Shown here piece by piece: positions 56,960-64,000 of a stretch of DNA of 64,000 bases; position 1 is the first letter of the stretch, and each line of letters opens with the position of its first letter. The notes under the pieces are model-generated. The model made no database searches. It saw only the letters and a list, made by a program, of their open reading frames with translations, and was not told the origin of the DNA. Origin of the DNA: JAGQPD01 sp020426865 (GTDB lineage: Bacteria > Planctomycetota > Planctomycetia > Pirellulales > Pirellulaceae); contig JAWKTN010000005.1 in NCBI GenBank assembly GCA_041399065.1, positions 806,001 to 870,000 on the forward strand. Reading direction: 5' to 3'. Made by a program: the position numbers and the translations under genes.

Positions 56960-57218
56960 GCGAAGCCTCGTCGCGACGCTCTCGTAGCATTTCGTCAGAC
57001 CATGATTCGTCTGCGGGCGACAGGCCCTGGAAGTATTGTTGGACCGACGTCAGTACGTCGTCGAATGGCTGTAGCTTCACGCCATCGCCGGAACGCATCC
57101 AGACCAATTGGGTGCCCGGCGTTGCTCGCATCAATTGGCGCAGTTCCGCCGGCAACAAAACGCGGCCTGACTTATCGACCGTCGCATGCCATGTTTTTCC
57201 AGATTGTCCATTTTCCAT
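56952..57218 (-). CDS. vapB: AbrB/MazE-like antitoxin
   Basis: 88 residues from MENGQSGKTWHATVDKSGRV; an upstream start at 57263 is less likely. WHATVDKSGRVLLPAELRQL is the swapped-hairpin AbrB DNA-binding motif (V...GRv.lPae.R). The C-terminal helix ends in MLRERRDEASRE, almost the same as AERREEASRE of the divergent paralogue. It would neutralise the PIN toxin and bind the operator region to its right. Confidence 0.88.
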   Translation of the reverse strand: MENGQSGKTWHATVDKSGRVLLPAELRQLMRATPGTQLVWMRSGDGVKLQPFDDVLTSVQQYFQGLSPADESWSDEMLRERRDEASRE

Positions 57219-57342
57219 ACTCGGTCCGAGAATCACATTTTGCCGTGAAAAGAAGGCTGCCACAGAAACGACAATAAGTCTACCTGTTTCGAGCTGCCAG
57301 AAAATATCGGTCTGACAAGTCGTTGATTTGTGCCAGATGGGA

Positions 57343-57370
57343 GTATCCGATAAAGGACATTATCGGATAC
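57343..57370. promoter_or_regulatory. Perfect inverted repeat between two toxin-antitoxin pairs (candidate operator)
   Basis: GTATCCGATAA (57343-57353) and TTATCGGATAC (57360-57370) are exact reverse complements separated by AGGACA. It lies in the roughly 250-bp gap between two divergent AbrB-type antitoxin genes, where such antitoxins normally autorepress. Confidence 0.6.
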
Positions 57371-57411
57371 CAGTGGGGGGTAGGCACGCATTCGTGGTGT
57401 TCAACTATTTG

Positions 57412-57440
57412 TTGACATGACCCCTCGATTGTGGCATTGT
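57412..57440 (+). promoter_or_regulatory. Possible promoter of the rightward toxin-antitoxin pair
   Basis: TTGACA at 57412-57417, a 17-bp spacer and a weak -10 CATTGT at 57435-57440, about 30 bp before the ATG at 57472. The -35 is perfect and the -10 poor, so the assignment is tentative. Confidence 0.4.
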
Positions 57441-57471
57441 TCAGTGACAATCCACAGCGTTGGTATTAGTC

Positions 57472-57723
57472 ATGAGAGACATCACCTTCCACGTGCGGCT
57501 CACTGAGGGGCGTCGTGTCGTACTGCCAGCGAAAGCATGCAAAGAACTCGAGATCAGCATCGGTGACACGCTGATCCTGACCATCGAGGATGGTGACATG
57601 AAGCTTCGCTCCGTACCGGCCATGCTAAACGCGTTTCAGACGAAGTTGCGAACCCAGATTGGTGACCGCAGTCTCGTCAACGAGCTGATCGCGGAACGCC
57701 GTGAAGAAGCCTCCCGTGAATAA
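57472..57723 (+). CDS. vapB: AbrB/MazE-like antitoxin, divergent paralogue
   Basis: 83 residues from MRDITFHVRLTEGRRVVLPA. The AbrB hairpin GRRVVLPAKACKELEISIGD is clear, followed by TLILTIEDGDMKLRS and a C-terminal toxin-binding helix ending AERREEASRE. The stop overlaps the toxin GTG by 8 nt. The end sequence and coupling are the same as in the leftward pair at 56576-57218, so the pairs are paralogous. Confidence 0.88.
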   Translation: MRDITFHVRLTEGRRVVLPAKACKELEISIGDTLILTIEDGDMKLRSVPAMLNAFQTKLRTQIGDRSLVNELIAERREEASRE

Positions 57724-58105
57724 GGTCGTGCTGGATGCCTCCGCGATGCTGGCCTACATCAACAACGAGCGTGGCGCGCAGGCGGTACATGATGTGCTTG
57801 CACGAAGTGTTGTATCGACTGTCAATCTCGTGGAGGCGTTTTCAAAGTTAGTGCGCGAAGGCATGGACGTGAATGATACAAGAACCGTCCTCCAGAAATG
57901 TTTCCCAGAGGCAGTGCCGGTCGATCGAGACCAAGCGGAAACGGCAGCCATCATTCACGCCGCAAACGCGAAAATGAACGTGTCTTATGCCGACAGCTTG
58001 TGCCTGGCGTTGGGAGCATGCCGGGATGTTCCCATCCTCACCTGCGATCAGAAGTGGAAAAAGTTGGAACTAGGTTTCGACGTTGACATACGGTTAATTC
58101 GATGA
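57716..58105 (+). CDS. vapC: PIN-domain toxin, VapC family, divergent paralogue
   Basis: 129 residues from the GTG at 57716, chosen because it reproduces the 8-nt overlap of the paralogous pair; a GTG at 57701 would add five residues. PIN landmarks: NKVVLDASAMLAYINNERGA, STVNLVEAFSKL, VSYADSLCLALGACRDVPIL and TCDQKWKKLELGFDVD. All expected acidic residues are visible. Predicted RNase toxin. Confidence 0.9.
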   Translation: MNKVVLDASAMLAYINNERGAQAVHDVLARSVVSTVNLVEAFSKLVREGMDVNDTRTVLQKCFPEAVPVDRDQAETAAIIHAANAKMNVSYADSLCLALGACRDVPILTCDQKWKKLELGFDVDIRLIR

Positions 58106-58586
58106 GCTGTTGCGACAACGTTGTGGGCCGTTTCGTCCAGACTGCGGCGGAGCATCATGGCACGGATTCGTGCGCCGTGCGATCGCGTACCGGATCTCTG
58201 GATCAATGGACGAAGCGGTGGCCAAACGGCCAACTCGCGGTGCGAGAAACGGAGTTTTCGAGAGCGTTGGCACCGGTGGCCGACGCTCTATGCAAAGAGA
58301 TGGAAGACGCTCGCACGCACATCGCAGAAGCCCTCGTCCGATCAGACAGCTGTCCGGTTATGTTAACCTCGTGAAACAGTCCAGATCTTGGTTCGTATAA
58401 AGTGGGTTGAACTAACATTACGCGACGGCGTCTGAGGCGTGCGTTCAACGATGAGAAGGTGCTTTAACGCCAGCGTCACTGCCAGGCAAGCGTCCAATTG
58501 CCACGTGCAAGTGGACGCCTGTACGTTACGAACGCGGCTTTGCGGCATGACCGTCATGGGTCAAGAGAGTCAATTCCTAGTCTGCA
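58106..58586 (+). other. Intergenic region of about 480 bp, no gene seen
   Basis: Several short overlapping frames exist, but none has a family match or ribosome-binding site. No clear repeat or hairpin was noticed. Confidence 0.5.
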
Positions 58587-59696
58587 TTAGATCAAACCGT
58601 CAGCCGCTAGAGATTCGAGCAAAGAACGAAGTGCTTTGCCCGAAAGAAACAGGTCTACCGTATCAGAACCTTGAAACAAAAGGTTGTCTAATGTTGTTCC
58701 CGTGATAGTAACCGAGGCTTCCTTATGGTTGGAATCTAAAATTCCATCGGCATTTATGTCATCCGCTAATAGCTGAGCATAAAGGTCAGTGAGGTTTGTC
58801 TCTTGTGTTCTAAAATGAAGAACCAAGTCCAAGTCGCCGTCATTGTCGACGTCTTCATACGCGGAGTTAATAGACGTAGCACCGGCGAATTGCACCGTAG
58901 ACACATCAACCTGTGTCGCATTGAACAAATCGGTTGTGAGCACCGCTACAGCAATCACACCATTACTACCCACATTGATCGGATTGGTTTCACTTCCTGG
59001 CTTGATATCGATTTCGGCGACGACGGGATCCGCGACGATTTGTGAAATTGAGATATTGTCCCAATAATCCGTGCGAAACGTCCCATTTCCGCCATGGAAG
59101 GAGACAAAATTAGTGCCGTCACCTGCACTACTTGTTCCAGATAGGTGGAACGTCTGATTGTTAGACAGATTCGTCATGCTCCAGTCCCAATCAGTGCCAT
59201 TATCAAACAACGACCAGTGAATTGTATCGCCGTTCGTTGCGTTTAGGCCCAACGAACCGACGAATAGTTCTGTGCTGACACCGCCGACTCGGTCCTTTAC
59301 CCGTGCAAAATCAGGCAGCACAACGTCAAACTCCAAACCGTCTTCGGGGCTTCCACCTTCCGCAGCTTCCGTGTTGCCATCGCTCCGAAGACTGACAAGG
59401 GCTTGCGCAAACGTAAACGGACCAAACGTCGAGTCAGCTTCAACAAGAATTCCTTGTCCCATTGAACTACCGTCGAACTCATCTACCGTTCGCAATACTC
59501 CAAACGTTGTGAGTTCTACCCTCCCGTTTTGCTCCTGAACGTTGCTTGCCGGTAATACACTAGTGTCCGCTACCCACTTCGACGTGTCGAGCGAATTGTC
59601 GTTGAAATCGTCGGTTAGTAGCAAAGTCGATGTCGTCAGGGGTAGTTTTCCTTCCAGTTGCTCGCACTTCAAGTAGTCGTGGTATCTGGCACGCAT
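58587..59696 (-). CDS. Secreted surface protein with LamG-like domain and IDIKPGS domain
   Basis: 369 residues. The N-terminus has the LEPR-like element CEQLEGKLPLTTSTLLL found at the start of large planctomycete exoproteins. Residues about 27-215 are a jelly-roll (LamG-like) domain: DDFNDNSLDTSKW, GLEFDVVLPDF, TDYWDNISISQI. Residues about 222-330 match a domain seen in many exoproteins: EIDIKPGSETNPINVGSNGV, IAVAVLTTDLFNATQVDVST and DVDNDGDLDLVLHFRTQET, where a Ca-binding loop is likely. No C-terminal sorting signal. Probably extracellular or cell-surface; ligand unknown. Confidence 0.82.
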   Translation of the reverse strand: MRARYHDYLKCEQLEGKLPLTTSTLLLTDDFNDNSLDTSKWVADTSVLPASNVQEQNGRVELTTFGVLRTVDEFDGSSMGQGILVEADSTFGPFTFAQALVSLRSDGNTEAAEGGSPEDGLEFDVVLPDFARVKDRVGGVSTELFVGSLGLNATNGDTIHWSLFDNGTDWDWSMTNLSNNQTFHLSGTSSAGDGTNFVSFHGGNGTFRTDYWDNISISQIVADPVVAEIDIKPGSETNPINVGSNGVIAVAVLTTDLFNATQVDVSTVQFAGATSINSAYEDVDNDGDLDLVLHFRTQETNLTDLYAQLLADDINADGILDSNHKEASVTITGTTLDNLLFQGSDTVDLFLSGKALRSLLESLAADGLI

Positions 59697-59917
59697 GTCA
59701 CACTCCCATACTGTTTAGTGATAGCTCGAACACATGTTCGTCTGCAACTTCGCTCTTTTGTGTCTTGCGTTTACGATTGCGACTCCACACCCATGGGACA
59801 AAGCGGTCGAATTGAGTATCGACACTACGACGTCACGCGAAGGCTGCTTGAGACTCAAGCGTGAGTCACATTAAAACCATTGGTCACGTAGTCGATCAAT
59901 ACTACAGCTAAAAAGTC

Positions 59918-59933
59918 ATTGCACGTGTGCAAT
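59918..59933. promoter_or_regulatory. 16-bp palindrome, candidate operator
   Basis: ATTGCAC-GT-GTGCAAT, with 7-bp perfect arms, lies about 160 bp before the three-gene signalling operon and 220 bp before the divergent exoprotein gene. It is the clearest dyad in this 395-bp gap, which otherwise shows nothing recognisable. Confidence 0.4.
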
Positions 59934-60092
59934 CATGAATCAGGGATATAGCCACAGTCGATGATTTCACGGGTTTTGCATAAAACCGTTATTCGTGGCA
60001 TTATCCAAGATTGCGAAAGCATGGCAGGGAAGGTAGGATGACGGTTGGTTCCTGCGCGTCCGTCATGTTGAAACCGCCGTATCTCGCACGTT

Positions 60093-60821
60093 ATGCTTCG
60101 ATCGATGACACAGTCGCATCCCGATCCGATGGAACTGTCCGAGTGGCGAGAAGCAGGGAGGACAATGCGGCAGGAACTGGGGCTTAGCCAGGGTTTTGTC
60201 AGTGAGGTGCAAAACGCGTTTTCTCGCGGTCTTCTTCGACAGTATCTGCCGCCCGTCTACGATGACGTGGTGCGCCGGATCCGGGAAACACATGGTCGCG
60301 ATACCAATGAGCTGAAAGTGATCGCGGATACGATCGGCGCCGCCTATTCTACGGTCTTCCGCTGGGAAGGGGACCTGATGGGAAACTCGGATTCACCGTC
60401 AGCCACCATACCTTCGCTCACGCATTTTCTCTCCACGGTTTCCGCGTTCAACGTCAGCCATTCTGTTTTGCCAGAAAGCCTTACAGCCGTGCTTGGCTGC
60501 TACAGTGATGTGCTGCGACACATCCGAGACAAAGTGAAGCACAACGGCGGATCGGCGGATGTTCCCAGCGCAGACGAAATCGTCTGCTTGCATTTTCTTG
60601 TCCGCAACCGAAAGCTGCTGCAGGCGATACTTGGAGCTGCGAAACCTATTGACGACGAAGTGGTGGATGAATTTATTAACCTGATCAAGTCAGTCACGCC
60701 GAAAACGGAAATCACTACTGTCGATCGTGTCAAAATGACAATGAAGAAGTACTTCGTCTCGTGGTGCATTTTGGAATCCATCATTTCCCATGAATGGTTT
60801 GAATATCATGCCAATCCTTAG
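60093..60821 (+). CDS. Unknown protein, first gene of a signalling operon
   Basis: 242 residues (or 238 from the ATG at 60105). Helical and without membrane segments. IADTIGAAYSTVFRWEGDLM near 70-90 resembles a helix-turn-helix, and RTMRQELGLSQGFVSEVQNA has a similar look. No family is recognised. Its end overlaps the next gene by about 14 nt, indicating translational coupling with the sigma-like gene. A DNA-binding or sigma-partner role is inferred from context only. Confidence 0.7.
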   Translation: MLRSMTQSHPDPMELSEWREAGRTMRQELGLSQGFVSEVQNAFSRGLLRQYLPPVYDDVVRRIRETHGRDTNELKVIADTIGAAYSTVFRWEGDLMGNSDSPSATIPSLTHFLSTVSAFNVSHSVLPESLTAVLGCYSDVLRHIRDKVKHNGGSADVPSADEIVCLHFLVRNRKLLQAILGAAKPIDDEVVDEFINLIKSVTPKTEITTVDRVKMTMKKYFVSWCILESIISHEWFEYHANP

Positions 60822-61521
60822 TGATATCCAAACAGTGCTCGATGAGACGTCCAACGACGCGGTAAGAAGCCGCGTTGCCAGCCAATTGGACGATAGCTCG
60901 AGTATGTTGCGTAAGTTCCTCGACGCGATGCCGTTGGGGCCTCTTGGCGTTGCATTACTGATATCGGGCCGACGTCCGTTGAGCAACGATGCGCAGCTAG
61001 TTGGCAGCAAGTCGACGCCTGTCGATAGTTCCGTCCTGCGTCACCTGACGCGGGTCATTGAACAAGTTGCGCTACCGTCGCAGCTCCACTTGGCACAATC
61101 CAACCGTACGCTTACCGACAATGCCTTTAAAGATTACCTAAGTCAGCCGTCGTCAATTCACGTGTCTCCGCTCGAGTTTTACCAATCGTTCTGCGACATT
61201 TATACCCGGCTCCTGGTGAAGCAGGCGACGCAATCGATGCAGCAACGCGAAGGAACCGAACTTCAGCACGACACGGATGTCACGCCTGAAGCTGCACTGT
61301 CGACAACGATCGGAGACACGGTGACCCGGCCAGAGAGAATCTTGAAGATTCATGCGGGATTGGACCGTCTAAAAAAGGTTGCCCCGGAATTCGCGCTGCC
61401 GTTCATGCTTGCCGTCTTTGCGGGACGACATTACGATGAGATTGCCGCACTGTTGGACACAACGACCGCGAACGTCCACGAATGGGTAGATATTGCCGCC
61501 GTGGAAATCAGCATGGGGTAA
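60808..61521 (+). CDS. Sigma-factor-like protein with a region-4-type C-terminus
   Basis: About 237 residues from MPILSDIQTVLDETSN; an upstream ATG at 60790 is possible. The C-terminal 55 residues (HAGLDRLKKVAPEFALPFML, AGRHYDEIAALLDTTTANVH and EWVDIAAVEI) have the spacing of ECF sigma region 4 (L.rL...l..V..L....G.s..EIA..L..s..TV...W..A...l). The N-terminal part has no convincing region 2, so it may be a degenerate sigma factor or an adaptor. It precedes a Ser/Thr kinase by 55 nt, as ECF genes commonly do in Planctomycetota. Confidence 0.6.
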   Translation: MPILSDIQTVLDETSNDAVRSRVASQLDDSSSMLRKFLDAMPLGPLGVALLISGRRPLSNDAQLVGSKSTPVDSSVLRHLTRVIEQVALPSQLHLAQSNRTLTDNAFKDYLSQPSSIHVSPLEFYQSFCDIYTRLLVKQATQSMQQREGTELQHDTDVTPEAALSTTIGDTVTRPERILKIHAGLDRLKKVAPEFALPFMLAVFAGRHYDEIAALLDTTTANVHEWVDIAAVEISMG

Positions 61522-61576
61522 TACAGAACCGACGCATCACATCGAAACGACAGGTCGCATTACGCGTAACGACGAG

Positions 61577-64000
61577 ATGGAATCAGGTAATGACTACCGG
61601 AGAATCATCGACGGCTTCGTCAAAGCACGGAGCCTCAGTGAATCACAACGCAGCGACTATCTGAAAGAACTTGCGTCTGAGTCCGCATCACTGTCGAGCG
61701 AAGTGGAAGCAAGACTACGTCGCTATTCGCTATTGCACCGTCATGATAACCAGGTCGGTTCATTTCGTTACGCCATCAGTCGCCGGGAAATTGGGCGAGG
61801 TAGAAGCGGCGTTGTTTACGAGGCAACCGATTCGGCATCTAATCGAGTCGTGGCTATCAAGCTCATCCCGTACTGGTCTCTCTCGGACACGCAAGTTGAG
61901 CGGCTTGAGCGGTCACTTAAGAAAGTGCAGGAATTGCCGGCCGGAGCGATCGTACCCGTGCTCGACTTCGGACGGCACGAAGGGAATTTCTTCGTCGTCT
62001 CACCTCTGTTTCGAAAAGGCGAATTGGGGCAATATGCGTCCAAAGCACCATTTACTCCACTCACGGCGGCCAGATGTGTGCGACAGCTCGCTTACGCCGT
62101 CGCGACTGCCCACCGCGCCGGTTTGGTGCACCGCGACATCAAGCCGTCGAACATACTAATTGGCGATGACGCTCAGCCGCATTTGGGTGATTTTGACCTG
62201 GCTCGCGACCTCAATGCCTCGCAACAACTCACTCAAACCGGGGCGGTACTGGGCACCGCGTTATACATGGCACCCGAGCAAACACTGGGGCAGCCTGCGG
62301 AGTTCTATACCGACATTTATGCTCTGGGAGCGGTATTGTATTTCCTGCTCGCCGGGCGACCGCCGCATGCTGGCAGCTCAAGTCCACAGCTATTCGAGCA
62401 GATCAGGCAATGCGAACCAGTTTCGCCTAGCTATCTGAACAAAGACGTATCGCCAGAACTCGAGGCGATCTGCCTGAAGTGCTTGGAAAAACGCCCGCAG
62501 GCAAGGTATACCGCCGCCGACGATTTAGCGGACGAACTCGACCGATGGTTGTCAGGTGCCAAGACGCGAACGCGTCCTGTCACACCATGGATGCGGTGGC
62601 GCCGCTGGGCCGCTCGACACCCGAAGTACATCGGATTGATGTTCGCCATTCTACTCGTGGTGTCCGCGCTCTCGTGGTCCCTCTGGTCCAGTCAGGTTGA
62701 GTCTTCCAAACGAGTCATTGCAGAGAGTCGACAAAAGGCGGCAGAAGAGATAGCGCAGGCCGAATCGTCCAAACGGGCTGCTACGGAAGAATCGCTGAAG
62801 ATCGCACGGTATTTCACTCTTTACAGCGAATTGCGGGACCTCATCGAAAGCAAACAAGTAGGGTGGAAGGACATCTGCCGCGGGAAAATCCGGGAAATGG
62901 TCGGCCTGAAGATCGCCAGTACCGACGAGATACAACTTCGTTCTATCGCAGCCGAGGTACTTAGTGGGTTCGATCTTGGCAAAAAACGTCTCGTCGCAGA
63001 GGGGTTTCACGCGTTCACTGTTGAATTCAGTCCCGACGGACGGTTCCTCGCCGCGGGCAAGCACTACAATCCAGAAAGTTGTCCCGTACGTCTTTATGAT
63101 ACATCAGACTTTTCGTGTTACCGAGAATTCAACGTGCCATCGCCATCTGAGGCGCGCAATTCGGGCGTTCACGCTTTGGTCTTTTCTCCTGATTCGCGGC
63201 TACTTTACGCGGGTTCACGTGACGGTACGATTCACCGATTTGACATAGCTGCGTCTGAGCACGCGACCTGGTCGACTGGTGATACTACACGTGTCCAAAG
63301 CCTTAGCATCACGCCTGACGGCGCCATTCTTGGCTCAGCGACGGACAATGGCCTGCTACAACTCTGGTCCACGGACGACCTGCGGAAACTCGCCCAACTT
63401 GAAACGGTGGGGCAACGTATCGTCTTCAATCCAAGGAACGACGAGATGTTCTCGGCAAGGCCAAGCATCTGGCGATATAATCGCGATACCGTGATCGCCA
63501 CAGGGGCGACACGCACGATCCAAGAACGTAGTACGAACGGCTCGTCCTTCGCGATCAACAAAGAAGGCACGTTCGTTGCTTTTGATCACAATCGTAGGAT
63601 CTTTCTTCACCCTTCGGACGGAGGCTTTTCTCAAAGCCGTGAATTCGTCGATCCGATTTTAGGGAAGATAGCTCACGAAGAGCAGCCCCTATGCATAACG
63701 TGCACGCCGTCATCCGATGTGTTGGTATCATGCTCAAGTGATCAGTACTATAAGTTTTGGGACACGGCGACGGGGGCCCTGCAAATACGAAAGCCAATCT
63801 TTGGAGACGCCAATCTTGATGCATCATTTAGCCCTCGTGGCAATCTGGTTGCCCTCACCGAGAAGCACGACGTTAACGTGTATGAACTCGATACGAGTCG
63901 CGTCATGGAGACACGATTCGTGAGTCCTTGTGAAGTCAAAAGTTTCGTTTATGCGATTGACGGCACACGAATTGCTGCAATTGCCATGCACGACGAACAC
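61577..64000 (+). CDS. Membrane Ser/Thr protein kinase with WD40-like C-terminal sensor (partial)
   Basis: 808 codons to the right edge with no stop, so the C-terminus is missing. The ATG at 61577 is chosen (MESGNDYRRIIDGFVKARSL). The kinase domain is at about 65-335: IGRGRSGVVYEA, VVAIKLIP, HRDIKPSNILIGD near 184, DFDLARD in place of DFG, and GTALYMAPEQ. DFD for DFG changes the Gly, not the metal-binding Asp. One membrane helix is at about 350-370 (YIGLMFAILLVVSALSWSLW), then a coiled coil. From about 475 there are WD40-like blades (FSPDGRFLAAGKHY, FSPDSRLLYAGSRDGTIHRF, TPDGAILGSATDNGLLQLWS). Third gene of the operon; probably transduces a signal to the sigma-like partner. Confidence 0.92.
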   Translation, partial: MESGNDYRRIIDGFVKARSLSESQRSDYLKELASESASLSSEVEARLRRYSLLHRHDNQVGSFRYAISRREIGRGRSGVVYEATDSASNRVVAIKLIPYWSLSDTQVERLERSLKKVQELPAGAIVPVLDFGRHEGNFFVVSPLFRKGELGQYASKAPFTPLTAARCVRQLAYAVATAHRAGLVHRDIKPSNILIGDDAQPHLGDFDLARDLNASQQLTQTGAVLGTALYMAPEQTLGQPAEFYTDIYALGAVLYFLLAGRPPHAGSSSPQLFEQIRQCEPVSPSYLNKDVSPELEAICLKCLEKRPQARYTAADDLADELDRWLSGAKTRTRPVTPWMRWRRWAARHPKYIGLMFAILLVVSALSWSLWSSQVESSKRVIAESRQKAAEEIAQAESSKRAATEESLKIARYFTLYSELRDLIESKQVGWKDICRGKIREMVGLKIASTDEIQLRSIAAEVLSGFDLGKKRLVAEGFHAFTVEFSPDGRFLAAGKHYNPESCPVRLYDTSDFSCYREFNVPSPSEARNSGVHALVFSPDSRLLYAGSRDGTIHRFDIAASEHATWSTGDTTRVQSLSITPDGAILGSATDNGLLQLWSTDDLRKLAQLETVGQRIVFNPRNDEMFSARPSIWRYNRDTVIATGATRTIQERSTNGSSFAINKEGTFVAFDHNRRIFLHPSDGGFSQSREFVDPILGKIAHEEQPLCITCTPSSDVLVSCSSDQYYKFWDTATGALQIRKPIFGDANLDASFSPRGNLVALTEKHDVNVYELDTSRVMETRFVSPCEVKSFVYAIDGTRIAAIAMHDEH

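Noticed and set aside
55546..58105. Integrase plus toxin-antitoxin block as a defined integrative element
   Set aside because: No attachment repeats, tRNA target or conjugation/phage genes were found, so element borders cannot be supported.
1..64000. CRISPR arrays, tRNA or rRNA genes
   Set aside because: No regularly spaced direct repeats of CRISPR type were seen. The ACCGAATT repeat is periodic, but with 22-23-nt steps and no spacers. No tRNA cloverleaf or rRNA sequence was recognised by eye; a covariance search was not possible.

Overview
The window looks like chromosomal DNA from a member of the Planctomycetota, probably a Pirellula/Rhodopirellula-type bacterium. This is inferred from gene content, since there is no rRNA or marker gene. 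The signs are very large secreted proteins with LEPR-like N-termini, dockerin and PEP-CTERM proteins, two sigma-like plus Ser/Thr-kinase operons, YD/RHS giants, weak Shine-Dalgarno use and many remnants of mobile DNA.

Layout. 1-14756 (minus): a 3691+ residue extracellular mosaic protein that runs off the left edge, a small PEP-CTERM protein, and a double-length protein that reads as two PEP-CTERM proteins fused in frame. 14962-18483 (minus): TPR Ser/Thr kinase plus ECF sigma factor. 18695-21594: a WGR protein, two PIN-type toxin-antitoxin pairs, a serine-recombinase remnant and a small protein with a ubiquitin-like (ThiS/MoaD-like) N-terminus. 22656-24566: alpha-carbonic anhydrase and a phage/plasmid-flavoured protein. 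24714-35706 (minus): a four-gene glycosyltransferase operon, including an 1802-residue enzyme with about six catalytic modules.

35858-51443 holds a duplicated module. Each copy has an IscU/NifU-like scaffold gene (minus), a divergent glycosyltransferase (plus) and an RHS/YD-repeat gene (plus) behind a conserved TTGACA-16-TACAAT promoter. The first copy is decaying: its glycosyltransferase has two frameshifts and a TAG, and its RHS gene has two frameshifts. The second copy has an intact glycosyltransferase, but its RHS gene carries a G-tract frameshift and an IS256-family insertion with a clear target duplication. A degenerate GT2 N-terminus left of copy 2 lies where a full GT2-GT4 gene lies left of copy 1, so the duplication may once have been larger. 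The RHS cores are nearly identical over about 1.45 kb, whereas their C-terminal tips differ.

51481-55545 is an accessory zone: an IS5-family element, small AT-rich membrane or hypothetical genes, a truncated IS1634-like transposase and a dispersed noncoding repeat with ACCGAATT palindromes spaced 22-23 nt apart. 55546-58105 has a tyrosine recombinase and two paralogous, divergently transcribed AbrB/VapC pairs with a perfect 11-bp inverted repeat between them. 58587-64000 has a secreted protein and a three-gene operon (unknown, sigma-region-4-like, membrane Ser/Thr kinase with a WD40-like sensor) running off the right edge.

Taken together, the region seems devoted to the cell surface: giant secreted proteins, glycan-modifying enzymes, RHS proteins and membrane signalling kinases, diversified by duplication, gene conversion and insertion sequences. 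A functional link between the glycosyltransferases and the RHS proteins is inferred only from proximity.
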